From Siphlonurus alternatus (Eukaryota; Arthropoda; Insecta; Ephemeroptera; Siphlonuridae), in assembly GCA_949825025.1 (NCBI GenBank), contig OX463788.1, positions 32,366,878-32,430,877 on the forward strand: a DNA stretch of 64,000 nucleotides, given 5' to 3'. Below the pieces are notes generated by a model that had not been told where the DNA came from, did no database searches, and saw nothing but the letters and a program-made list of their open reading frames with translations. Made by a program: the position numbers and the translations under genes. This document shows positions 53,066-63,692 of the stretch, in pieces; position 1 is the first letter of the stretch, and each line of letters starts with the position of its first letter.

Positions 53066-54627
53066 TAAATATTTTCACTAAAAACAATCATGATGGTTGA
53101 ATAGTTCAACAATATCATTAGCATAGCTGGAAAAGTAAGTACTGAGATGAATTGGAGCACAGCAGAGAGTCGTAAAGCCTCCTTCCTTCTTGTCTGCTGG
53201 TATTTTTTTTGTTTTTGACGTTGATTCGGCCTGCTCTTTTAAGGAAATTAAGGAACTGGAAGTCCTGGAACTGCTGGCCTGATGTGCAGAACACGTGGGC
53301 GACAACATGTTTTTAGACCCCGTTTTCTTTGCTATACTGTACGAGTAAAATGTTGAGCAAAATTTTCAGTTATAATGTTATAGTTACTGTATAGCTTATA
53401 AAATTATAAAGGCGGATTCAGATGGCGACAACGGCGATGCGACGCGATTTTAACGTAAAAGGTAAAAGCAGGGCTATTCTCCTATAATAGAGGGTATACG
53501 CGCCACTGTCTGGCTTATGGCGCTAAATACTGAATTCTGATTGGCTTAAAAGTGGTCATTTGGAATTGCTCTGATTGGCCAAAATAAAGTTGTTGATTTT
53601 TTGCTAATTGGCTGAAATTTTAATTGTTGAAAATTTTCGAGCGATTTCATTGGTTAAAGAATGTCCACTTTTCAACCAATCAGAGAGCTGCAATAAAAAA
53701 ACACTTTGCTTGCCCATATTTTAATTTAAAAAAAACTTTTTACACCATAAAAAATAATTAAAAAATCATAAATGGTAGAAAATAGTATTATAAATTGTTA
53801 TATTTATTTATTTCAAAATATTAATTATTTATACAGGGACCAAGCGCAAATTTTCAACAATAGGAATTTGCAACTGAAAAAATCCAGGGCCGTCCCATGC
53901 GCACGGTGCATACGTTTAATTTTTTCTGCTCTATTATAGAGTTTTCCGTAAATTAATAGCCATGGCTTAGAAAAGCTGCGCAGAAACGAGTTTTAAATGT
54001 TAGTAGTCTACTGCGCATGGCTCCGCAAAGTGTGCATGATAAAAAAGCTTGAATCCAAATGAAGCTGCGCAAATGCTAGGTGACTAATCTGCGCACAGCC
54101 AATAGCAATTTTGTATGCTTTATGAACAAAGATACGAACTTCTACCCCAGATTGCTTGCGAATTGCAGTGTTTAAAAATTCTTTTAATACGTTACTGCAA
54201 CCGGTTTGGCTTGTAGTATTGCAAATAAATATCAAATTTGAGATGAGATAAAAAGCAACGTTCTCGCTAATGTTGAATAAAAACTCTGCTCCGGTAGGGG
54301 CCCCTCGTGCAGCGAAACAGCTGTTTTGAGCTCACTACGTGACGTCACCTTGGGTGTTTTTGGCCAAAATGCGCAGATCAGTCCAAATTCGTAGGGCTGA
54401 TGGACCTATCTATTATAGTTGTATCATGGAAAAAATCAACAAATTCTGATCAGCCAATCAGAAGCGTCCAACTTTTAATGCTTTAAAATCAATGATTTCA
54501 CTAAGTGAATGTCTCCATCGTCTCAAAAATCGTTCTTTTCACCCTGTAAAACCCCTAGGTGCATTTTGGTTAAGAATGTAAATCCTATGGAGCTCCAGAA
54601 AAAGTATCGAAAAAATCGATTTTAACC

Positions 54628-55116
54628 AGAGATGCAAATCTTCGCGCGAAACATGGTGCGCGAAACTTTCGCGAATATTCGCGAAACTTCGCGAAATTTA
54701 AAAAATGACTGTCGCAATGCGATTTTTGATATATTCATCTAAAAATTAAGAAACCAAGATAAAATGGCCCCTTTCATGACCTGCTGTCTCTCCTCGAATG
54801 TGTTAAATGATTTTAAAAATAATTAAAAGTAATTTTTAAAATTAATAAAATAGAAATAAATTTTTTTATATCTACTAAATTAAATTGAACTCTTTTTTAA
54901 TTCATTTATGCAATTAAACCTGTCATTAAAGCAAAATTAGGAAGAAAACGGCGTATTCATTAAATACGATTCGAAAAAGTAGAGCAGGAAATTCAAATAT
55001 GTCAATTTCGCGAAGTTTCGCGCGAAACTTTCGCGAAACTTGGCTTGCGAAACTTCGCGAATATTCGCGAAACTAGCGAAATTTCGCGCGAAGCTTCGCG
55101 AAGCGTTGCATCACTG
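54628..55116. mobile_element. hAT-like MITE packed with TTCGCGAA motifs
   Basis: The ends are CAGAGATGCAA and TTGCATCACTG. The perfect 8-bp duplication is ATTTTAAC at 54620-54627 and 55117-55124. Both subterminal regions consist of repeated TTCGCGAA palindromes (GCGAAACTTTCGCGAATATT). Confidence 0.88.
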
Positions 55117-55238
55117 ATTTTAACATTGAGTTACGTATCCCCAACAATGAAAATGTCCACTTTTTCTGATGCGCGTATACCCGATAACAATAGGAGAATA
55201 ACCCTGGGTAAAAGCTGTGAAATTCTATGCGGATCGAG

Positions 55239-55533
55239 CATTGAGCTCTATACAAGGCTAGAGGGCTAATCAGCTGTTTTAGGCGCGCACGGCGTCTGGG
55301 AGGAAAGTGGGTGGTGGTCGGTGCTATCGAATGCCTGGTTGACCAACCTAAGAAAGTTTCCTTATAAAATAAGTATTAAAAGTTACACTGCAGTTGGCAA
55401 TTCTGAGGAGAATACGTTGGAATGTGTGACGAAAGCGCAATCTCCCACCCACTTCCTCCCGCCGGACCGTGCGCACAGTTTAACATTGAGAAGTATAGGG
55501 CATTATCCCTCTAGCCTTGTATAGAGCTCAATG
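55239..55533. mobile_element. hAT-like MITE, 295 bp
   Basis: The ends are CATTGAGCTCTATACAAGGC and its complement, with a 27-bp TIR reaching TAGAGGG. The perfect 8-bp duplication is GGATCGAG at 55231-55238 and 55534-55541. Nested in the Harbinger-like element. Confidence 0.88.
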
Positions 55534-55835
55534 GGATCGAGGCGCCGGAGGCGAATCTGGCGAATTCGCCGGTAATCGCGTAAATTACGATGCTCTTTTT
55601 TCATTTAATCGCCCAACATGGGCGCCAATTGATGTTACAGCAAGTGCGCATTATTCGCGTCGCGTCGCATGGTAAAAATCGCCATCTGAATCCACCTTTA
55701 TTATGCAACTGTTTCTATAGTATTTATTCGCTTTCACATTAAAATAATTAACACTTGTTTTTCTGTCTAAAATCAGACGCAAAAATGTGGGGTTACCTCA
55801 AGTCTCTTCAAGCTTGTTCAAGATTACTCTACATA

Positions 55836-56006
55836 CTCTACATAAGGTTTGACGCTCCGCCATCTTGGCGCAGCTTTTGCTCGAGTCTGTGACGTCACGA
55901 CCAATCACTAACTGCATGAAATAGGCTCGAGAGTGACAGTTCTCTCTGATTGGTTCTGCGCGAACTGGACGAAAATGTGAACCTAAGCATCCAACCTTAT
56001 GTAGAG
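55836..56006. mobile_element. Short TIR element just upstream of CACNA2D
   Basis: CTCTACATAAGGTT at the left pairs with AACCTTATGTAGAG at the right. The interior has GTGACGTCACG. The terminal word and the CRE-like motif resemble the TIRs of the 20.7-kb insertion (ACTCTACAGAAGGTAC; TGACGTCA). It ends about 200 bp before the start codon, so it may lie in the promoter. Confidence 0.6.
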
Positions 56007-56206
56007 GGACCTTTTTACCCTTAATTAACAATTGACTATCGCGCTTAGAATAATCGATTGAGTCACAATCGATATAATAAATTGACATTTAAAGTAAAAA
56101 ATGGCTACTGTAAGTAGAAATGTGGTAGATGAACTCTATATATTAATGGATTTATAGAAGGTTTTGGGCGTGAAGTGGCAATTGGCAAGCAACAAAACGA
56201 AGGGCA

Positions 56207-56307
56207 ATGAGCAAATTAATTTATATTGGTTGTGCAATGATGCTGGCTGGTAGTCTTCTCAACTACAACGGCTGTCGAGCAGCCGGTCAGCTGCCCAGCC
56301 CTCAAAC
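56207..56307 (+). CDS. CACNA2D: CACNA2D exon 1 (signal peptide)
   Basis: The start ATG (56207) gives a hydrophobic leader followed by AAGQLPSPQ. The donor is gtgagt. The two leftover bases AC join G of the next exon. The exact start is chosen because it yields a clean signal peptide. Confidence 0.7.
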
Positions 56308-59300
56308 GTGAGTGTTAAAGTTGGGGTAGGCCTTCATTAGGATTTTTATGTTTACAACTATATACATATTCTGTCATAAGATTCATACTGCACCCAGAGT
56401 AATGAACATAATTTCGTACACAGTTACATAAACTTTCCTGAGAGGGCATGTTTTTAACTAACAACAGTGCATTCGTCCTATGTATACAGTATGCATATGT
56501 ATGCATATATATGTATACTGTATGCATAGTGCTTTTACATGATCGAAAATTGCTATGGAGTCCATAACAATGCCGCAAACCTTTCACATAATTTCGTTCG
56601 TTTGCGGCTACTGCAGCGGAAAATCATGTGAATGCCGTATGTAGCAAAATCAAAATGACTTTGATTTTTCTATGGAGCTCCATAGAAATGTCAAAAGCTC
56701 AACCTGATTTTTCTTTAGACCTCGAGGAGCTCGATCCGTATGCATACACAGCAATCTTGCCGGTACTGTAGGATTTGTGAAAGCACCTTCATTTAATCAT
56801 GTCTATTGATAATGTAAAACTTCATTAAAGCAACAGCAACGTTTGGGGGAAAAAAAATCCACCCTTCTCCTTCTGAGAATTTTAACAGCTAAATTTCAAA
56901 TGGAACCATCAATGCTGTCACATTCCCATGGCAAGAAAAAGTTGCAACACGTCGCTCGGCAATGCTTGCAATATTTTGATTGATGGGTTTTCTGGTGCAA
57001 AAGTAATCATTACATCAACATCAAAACTATTACAGTAAAACGATTATGTAAAATATAACAGCTGAGCTGTTTTTCTCCTTTTACTCAAATAATATATTGG
57101 TGTTGGGTATATTAGTGCCAGTCTGCTCTGATATGGTGTAGCTGCAGAGCTTGAAAGTTTTAGTTTGAAACTGAAGATTAATCTGGGATTCAAAACAAGC
57201 AAAATAATAATAATAATATTTGTGGCTGCTGCATCCCACACCACCTCATAAGGCACCACTGATTGTCACTAAGTGCCTTGTGTGACAACTTGCAGGCTTT
57301 CCAAGTGGAACTTCATGCTTGAGAGCAGGCTGACTCAACTGGCCACTGCTGTCACCGAAGTCAACTTTATTAGAGAAGTATAATATGATGCATTAACTCA
57401 ATACAGTATTTTAAAAAAAAGGGAAATTTATAAATTTACACTGGTAGTCAGATTCATTTAGGTTTTCGTCAGAAGTGCTGTACCTTGTCTTGAGTCAGCC
57501 ACTTATGTCTTTCTTTACAAGCCGGCTACCAAAGACTGAAGACGTTAAAAACACAATAATAACCTAAATGAATATGATAGCCAGTGTAAGTTAGTTAATC
57601 ATAAGATTCACCCTAAAAGTGCAAGCTTCTCTAACTGATGTGATTTTGTTGAATATTGTACATAGAGTACATATTTATGATTTTCACATTTTTTATACTC
57701 TTTTAAAAAGTTTCAAAAGTAACAAAGTACAAAAAGTGCTGTACTGTATTTTATTATAATTTGACTTTAGAATATTATAGCTAAAATTATTGTAAATAGT
57801 ATAAATATTAATTAAGGATAATGCCACATTTATTTGTGATATAGTTTCATTGATGCTTTGTATGTTATCCCCACCCCTTTTTTTTCTATTGTGTCCTATG
57901 CAATATGTATTTGGGTGAAATGAAAAAAAAAGATAATAATAAAAAAATAAGATAGCCACAAACCTTGCACATTTGGTTCTTGTCCTATATTTCGTCACCT
58001 CAGAATGCAAGTCGCGTAAGTACAAAAAAATTTGATGTAACTTTGAACCTTATCTCAATATAACTTAAAGCTCAAAGTCCCATCAAAATTTTTTGTACTT
58101 ACGCGACTTGCATTCTGAGGCGACGATTTATTCATTGGATTGTGCCCTGGGAATTAATTTCAGCATTATTATTCACAGACAAAAAATTAATTTTACTGTT
58201 AAATTTTAATGTTAAAATATTCAATGTTTTATTCATTCACTTGCCATCTTAAAGTGTAGATGGTGATTGGATTAGCATACCTAGATAGAAAGACATAGCA
58301 AAAAATCAAATTTTAACATGCAAGTATGAGTTGTGAAGAGTTAAAAAATAAGTTTTGAATGTTTACACCTTGTTGTTAGAAGCTCAAAATTTCTTAAGCA
58401 TAGATACGCTCCAGGAAGGTGTGTGTTCTTATCTCACATGAGACTGAAACAAATCTGTGAATTGCTTCACCTAGCTACTCACTGGTATGATTACAGTAAT
58501 CTTTCTTATATACAATTTTCATATTTATATATGTATTTTATTACATAAACACAAAAATTGTACATACATAAAGAATACAATTAATGTAAACATAGACATA
58601 GTTACTAAAATAGATATGTAGACAATAGTAGAATACAAACAAACAAGGAATACAAAAACAATGATGGGCGAATTTTCATATTTATATAAAATGGTTTAAC
58701 AAGACCATTTTAATAGCAGTAAGCAATGTTGTCATAATGTCGCCTCAGAATATAAGTGTCATATAAACCATAATGTTTTGTTTCAATTATAATCCGTACG
58801 CTAAATGTACATAAGGTCTATAATCATCACAAAACTTCTTGGTATATACAACACTTATATTCTGAGGCGGTGATAAATATATTTTCTTCATGTTTTAAAA
58901 AATAAACAAATAAAAATATTGATTTGATACCTTTTACTATTTTCATTGTACATAAACCTTATTTTGAAATTTCATTGTAAACCTTGTTTTGCAACTACAT
59001 ATTCACCTTGCACAGAACTATAAATACATGAAAATTAACATATAAATGTGGCCTTTAGGAATCCAGCACACGTGGTGCTAGGGAAGGGGGGGGGGGGGCT
59101 GGATCTCTGGATCTGTGCCTACTTGTAGCCCTTGCCTACCATAAGTACTATACATCTTGATAATTCGTTTTTCTGTGAGAAAAATAATGTAAATTTTCAC
59201 CCTGCTTTTATTGCAGCGCTATGTGGGAGATGTTCGTAATGTAAGGCTACGAGAGGTCAGAGGCATGGACACTCTTAAGCAGACCCTGTCTCGCATGAAG

Positions 59301-62300
59301 CGAATGCTTGAGAAGAAAGAAGCAGCACTACAGGTAACACATCAGAATATATCCTTACTGAAAACTGTTGAATGTTTTTTATTTTTTTATTACTGTTTTA
59401 TTATTAAGTGAAACGAAAGTGAACGTATGTCGCCACCTCCATTATGTTATGTAATTGTTTCACTACTCGCACTTATGGCATAGTCCCTTTTGTTATATAA
59501 TGAGCCTGCTGCATGCCTTGTTTTTAGTAGCGGAATTGAAAGAGGGGGTGCAGAAATGCAAGTGTGAATTTTATGCGAATTTTTTTAGCACTGCATCTTT
59601 GTGTAAATGCAGTTTGAAAAGATGCATTTCACCAGGAGGCCTACCACCTTTGACGTCATCGAAATGTCAGGTTCGGCTCACAATAGGTATGCATACCTGT
59701 ACACACCTGCATAACAGGTAGCCAATCAAAAACAATCTAGCTATAGTGACAAAAATTCAAAATTTCAAATGCCTAGCCTAGCGAAGTGGATGAGTTTTAC
59801 AACTTAAAAAATGCACATTATTCCATTATACACGTACTGTAAAAACACATTGGGAGATAAGTAATATTACAAACGTACCTTTCATTTTCATCATATTTAA
59901 ATAATTAAAATTGTTTCTCAAATAGTTTAATTTAAATGAAGAGAAGAAGCAATATCAAATCCTGCCATTACATTCTGATTAAATGATTGGCGCCGTCATG
60001 CAGCAATCAGCCAAAGAAAATGTGTAAATTTATCATACTGGACTCCTTCCGTATCTGCTGATTATCTATTGAATTATTTTATTAAACCTAAAACTGAGTC
60101 TCTTTTCTTATCTACGAAGATAGTAGGATGCCGTAGGATTCAATAATTAACTTTATTAAGACCCTTGAACCATAATTTTCAATGTCTTTTCAACCCCCTG
60201 TTTGCTGCTGCTAAAACCAGTAATGGATGGATTGAAAACTACATACAGTTTTAATTTCAACTTATCTGGCACGGGCGTATGTAGTCCAGTGGTAGAGCAC
60301 TCGCCTTTCAAGCAAGAGGTTTTAGGTTCGAATCCCCCCTGGTACATTTTACAATTTTACATTTTTAGTAGCTAGAATATATTTTTAATTCAGACGGGGT
60401 AAAAAAGTTTTGTATATAATTTTTTCTTATTAATTTTTCTATCATTGTATGAAACGTTTTTTTTTTTTTTTTTGCAAAGTTATTTATTTTTTAAGTGCAT
60501 ATGAATAAATATGAAAAAGTGTGACTTATAATTTGTCACCTCAGAATGCAAGTCGCGTAAGTACAAAAAAAATTTTATGCGGTTTTGAACCTTATCTCTA
60601 TATAACTTAAAAGTGAAAGTTCCATCAAAATTTTTTGCACTTACACGACTTGCATTCTGAGGCGATGAATTGTATAATATAGTTATATTGTAAGAAAAAA
60701 TAAGATTATTTTACCCTGTCTGAATTAAAAATATGAAATAAACTTCTTCGTGCTACTAAAAATTTAAAATGAACCAAGGGGGATTCAAACCTAAAACCTC
60801 TTGCATGAAAGGCGGGCGCTCTTCCACTGTACCAAATATGTCCATGCCAAAAAATTTTGAATTTAAACTGTATTTAGTTTTCAATCCTTCCATTACTGGT
60901 TTTAGCAGCAGCAAACAGGGGGTTGAAAAGACATTGAAAAATTGATTCAAGGGTCTTAATAAAGTTGAGTATTGAATCCTACGGCATCGTACTATCTTTG
61001 TAGATAAGAAAAAAGACTCAGTTTTAGGTTTAATAAAATAATTCAATAGATAATCAGCAGATACGGAAGGAGTTCAGTGTGATAAATTTACACATTTTCT
61101 TTGGCTGATTGCTGCATGACGGCGCCAATCATTTAAACAGAAAGTGATGGCAGGATTTGATATTGCTTCTTCTCTTCATTTAAATTAAACTATTTGAGAA
61201 ACAATTTTAATTATTTAAATATGATGAAAATGAAAGGTACATTTGTAATATTACTTATCTCCCAATCAGTGTTGCCAGGTCCAAAACACCGAGACCGCGG
61301 GCCGCGGGCAGAAAAACCGCAGAAAACCGCCGCCAGATGGCAAAAAAATGCAAGAAAAACCTCAGTGTGATTGGTCTAAAAAAAGCCGCGAAATTCAAAT
61401 TTTGTACGTTAAATTTGAATTTCGCGCTCTTTTTGCTGAAAATATTTGAATTTCGCGGTCTTTTTGCTGAAAAATTTGAATTTCGCGGTCTTTTTTTGCT
61501 GAAAACCGTGAAAACTCTGCGGGTTTCCAAAATCTTCCCGCAGAGAAAAGCTGAAAAAACGCTAGGTTTAGCGGGAAACCGCAGAGTCTGGCAACACTGC
61601 TCCCAATGTGTTTTTACAGTATGTGTATCATGGAATAATGTGCATTTTTTAAGTTGTAAAACTCATCCACTTCGCTAGGCTAGGCATTTGAAATTTTGAA
61701 TTTTTGTCACTATAGCTAGATTGTTTTTGATTGGCTACCTGTTATGCAGGTGCATACTTATGGTGAGCCGAACCTGAAATTTCGATGGCATCAAAGGTGG
61801 TAGGCGATGGGCTCCAGATGAAATGCATCTTTTCAAACTGCATTTACACAAAGATGCAGTGCTAAAAAAAATTGCATAAAATTTACACCTGCATTTCTGC
61901 ACCCCCTCTTTCGATTCTGCTACTAAAAACAAGGCTTGCAGCAGGCTCATTGCTGAACCTGAAACTCGCTCGTTAAAATTACAATTTCTAGAAATTAAAG
62001 ACAACTTAAACATCAATTGTTTTCCCAGCTAAACTGAAATATTTTGTGCAATTGTACTGTATTTGGTTATTAATTTTAATATTAATGAGCACTGCATTGT
62101 CTAAAGGGCTCATTTAAAAATATATTAATGTTTGTTTATCATTCATCAAATCTGTGAATACTGTAAATACATGTCATATGTTTACTTGTAGTTTCTATTT
62201 CTGTTTTGACCAATGTTTTTTTCTATAGAAACTAGTGAGTGCTGCAGAGAGAGCTGTAGCTCATCACGAGGAGGACTCCCAACTGTCCCTCAGTCAAGTG

Positions 62301-63017
62301 CCCTTCCTCAACATGAAGGAGGTAAAGAAGAATGACGAGCGCCTGCACTTCAGCTCACACTTTCTTCAAAACGTCACTTTTAATGAGTCTGGCGTTCACA
62401 TTCCACTGGAGATTTACGAGGGCTGTAAGTGCTGTATGTTGTTTGGTTCATAATGGTTCTAATGTAAGACTTTTATTTCGTCAAATGATTTTGTGAATGA
62501 TATTAAATGCATGAATTTATATTTATAGTTTGATATTTTCTATGTATACTTCCTACTACAATTAACAATGTTTTTATCAAAATATATTAGTGGATCCTAA
62601 ATAAAATATTTTATTTTCGTGTGTCTATATGTGTGTTAGGCCAGTTGGCTAATATAATTGTAGATTTTGTTTTTCTTTTACCCTCAATGCATTCTGCTTG
62701 TACTGTGTTATGGTTTGTTTTTAAGAGTCTTTTGTGTGTTGTGTTTTTGTCTTAAAAGAAAAATATGCATCTAGTGTTGACATTTGTTTAATAAGTTTGG
62801 TGTGGTCACATTTGATGTGGTGTCAGATAGCACTATGGAATGGTCTAATTGCTTGGCTCACTGTTATTGCCATTTACGACATTATTCCCAAGTCTAGTGA
62901 TTGAACCTAGAGTGAGTGAACTATGTATGAAGAATTGCTGGTGTTTTTGTTATCTTACAGTTCTCATCATGGCAGCAGCTGATTTTAAGTTCAGTGGTGA
63001 AGATATTTATAACAAAG
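56207..63017 (+). CDS. CACNA2D: Voltage-gated calcium channel alpha-2/delta subunit, 5' exons (3' partial)
   Basis: This is an extracellular auxiliary subunit of Cav channels, secreted and membrane-anchored, that promotes channel surface expression. Exons: 56207-56307, 57296-57377, 59217-59333, 62229-62424, 62961-63017; all GT/AG and phase-consistent. The product begins with a signal peptide (MSKLIYIGCAMMLAGSLL, then CRAAG). It continues with the helical VWA N-terminal domain (KWNFMLESRLTQLATAV, MDTLKQTLSRMKRMLEKKEA), then NVTFNESGVHIPLEIYEG, matching the VHIPTDIYEG signature of the family. NVT and NES are N-glycosylation sequons. The VWA/MIDAS and Cache domains lie beyond the window. The subtype cannot be assigned. 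Confidence 0.85.
57296..57377 (+). CDS. CACNA2D: CACNA2D exon 2
   Basis: The acceptor is cttgcag and the donor gtataa (weak +3/+4). It encodes LSKWNFMLESRLTQLATAVT then EVNFIRE, comparable to the KSWVDKMQEDLVTLAKTA region of vertebrate subunits. Confidence 0.8.
57993..58125. mobile_element. 133-bp MITE, CCTCAGAATGCAAG family (copy 1)
   Basis: TIRs of about 37 bp (CGTCACCTCAGAATGCAAGT, then CGCGTAAGTACAAAAAA). The 4-bp duplication is ATTT at 57989-57992 and 58126-58129. In CACNA2D intron 2. Confidence 0.85.
58738..58872. mobile_element. 135-bp MITE, CCTCAGAAT family (diverged copy 2)
   Basis: The ends are TGTCGCCTCAGAATATAAGT and complement. The 4-bp duplication is ATAA at 58734-58737 and 58873-58876. 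The interior differs from the other copies, so only the TIRs define the family. Confidence 0.82.
59217..59333 (+). CDS. CACNA2D: CACNA2D exon 3
   Basis: Exactly 39 codons, phase 0 at both ends, acceptor attgcag, donor gtaaca. It encodes RYVGDVRNVRLREVRGMDTL then an amphipathic helix ending KKEAALQ. Confidence 0.85.
60266..60347 (+). other. tRNA-Glu(TTC)-like sequence, left arm
   Basis: TAGTCCAGTGGTAGAGCA (A box/D arm), the anticodon loop CTTTCAA reading TTC, and GGTTCGAATCC (consensus B box). The acceptor ends pair poorly (GGGCGTA with CTGGTAC), so it is probably a tRNA-derived remnant. Confidence 0.55.
60534..60667. mobile_element. 134-bp MITE, CCTCAGAATGCAAG family (copy 3)
   Basis: The ends are TGTCACCTCAGAATGCAAGT and complement. 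The 4-bp duplication is AATT at 60530-60533 and 60668-60671. It is very close in sequence to copy 1 at 57993-58125. Confidence 0.85.
60772..60850 (-). other. tRNA-like sequence, right arm
   Basis: This is the complement of the left-arm segment with substitutions (GTACAGTGGAAGAGCG; TTTTAGGTTTGAATCC on the minus strand). The B box is degraded from TTCGA to TTTGA. Confidence 0.5.
61267..61599. mobile_element. hAT-like MITE, 333 bp
   Basis: The ends are CAGTGTTGCCAGG and CTGGCAACACTG. The perfect 8-bp duplication is CTCCCAAT at 61259-61266 and 61600-61607. The left arm of the surrounding inverted repeat (CACATTGGGAGATAAG near 59848) is the empty site. The interior repeats GAATTTCGCGGTCTTTTT units. 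Confidence 0.9.
62229..62424 (+). CDS. CACNA2D: CACNA2D exon 4 (VHIPxxIYEG signature)
   Basis: The acceptor is ttctatag and the donor gtaagt. It encodes KLVSAAERAVAHHEEDSQLS, then VKKNDERLHFSSHFLQNVTF and NESGVHIPLEIYEG plus one base. This is the strongest family signature in the gene. Confidence 0.9.
62961..63017 (+). CDS. CACNA2D: CACNA2D exon 5
   Basis: The acceptor is ttacag and the donor gtaatt after AAAG. It encodes LIMAAADFKFSGEDIYNK, in phase with exon 4. It corresponds to the segment before the VWA domain. Later exons are outside the window; 63018-64000 is intron. Confidence 0.75.
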
Positions 63018-63651
63018 GTAATTAATCTTTCTATCAACAAATTCTTGTGTTTATCTTTTCCAGATTTGACACCAATTTTTTGTTCTACTTGCCCCGTCAT
63101 AGTTAGATTAAAATGGGTTTGTCCAACGTAGAAACAATTTACATAATTTCTTTTTTAATTCATTTTTTAAATTTCCATCAAACCTTCTAGAACCAACACC
63201 AATGATAAAAACAATATTTTGTATTCTCAGTTAAATTTGAACTAGTAAATTAATATCTGATCTAATGGACATACAATTTGATAATACATATTTATACTAA
63301 TACAAAGAAACTTTTCACTTGGAACTAAGCCAAATTTGAATCTGAAAGAAAGTTTTATGGATGCCAAACTAACACTGTCTATCACACTGAAGTCCTCCTT
63401 CATCTTGATGAAAACAGTATGTTTAAATAAGTGAATATTCTGTGCAGCTACTTCCTATTTATTACCTATCATTAATAAAGAGTGTGTTGGTCTTAGTTCT
63501 AGTGTGAAAATTTGTGCACACTTTTTTATGATATATTTTGTTGAGTTGGTGCGTTATATTTCTATACTTCATGGTATTATGTATTTTAGCAAATTATTTC
63601 CTGATGTAAATGTTAGTACAAATCACCAGTCAAATAATTTATTACTACAGC

Positions 63652-63653
<2 letters not shown>

Positions 63654-63691
<38 letters not shown>
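63654..63691. repeat. Poly(A) tract
   Basis: A run of about 36 A in the CACNA2D intron. Confidence 0.9.

Positions 63692-63692
<1 letters not shown>

Larger units (their letters stand above)
53407..55700. mobile_element. PIF/Harbinger-like 2.3-kb TIR element
   Basis: The ends are TAAAGGCGGATTCAGATGGC and its near-perfect complement (GCCATCTGAATCCACCTTTA). TTA is duplicated at 53404-53406 and 55701-55703. A 3-bp TTA/TAA duplication is the Harbinger hallmark. No transposase or Myb-like protein can be read. It contains two nested 8-bp-duplication MITEs at 54628-55116 and 55239-55533. Confidence 0.8.
59499..61951. repeat. 2.45-kb inverted repeat in CACNA2D intron 3
   Basis: The left arm (59499 to about 60400, ATGAGCCTGCTGCATGCC) and right arm (about 60725-61951, ending GGCTTGCAGCAGGCTCAT) are complementary over about 900 bp with moderate divergence. 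Each arm carries a tRNA-like segment. The centre holds a small MITE (60534-60667) and the right arm holds a hAT-like MITE (61267-61599). It is probably an old palindromic transposon; terminal duplications were not resolved. Confidence 0.75.

Noticed and set aside
53078..53308. Minus-strand Ser/Thr-rich open frame
   Set aside because: No known motif and no neighbouring exon; it may be part of the decayed LINE next to it but I cannot support that.
60266..60347. Functional tRNA-Glu gene
   Set aside because: The acceptor stem does not pair, the anticodon stem has a mismatch, and it lies in a transposon-like inverted repeat with a decayed mirror copy.
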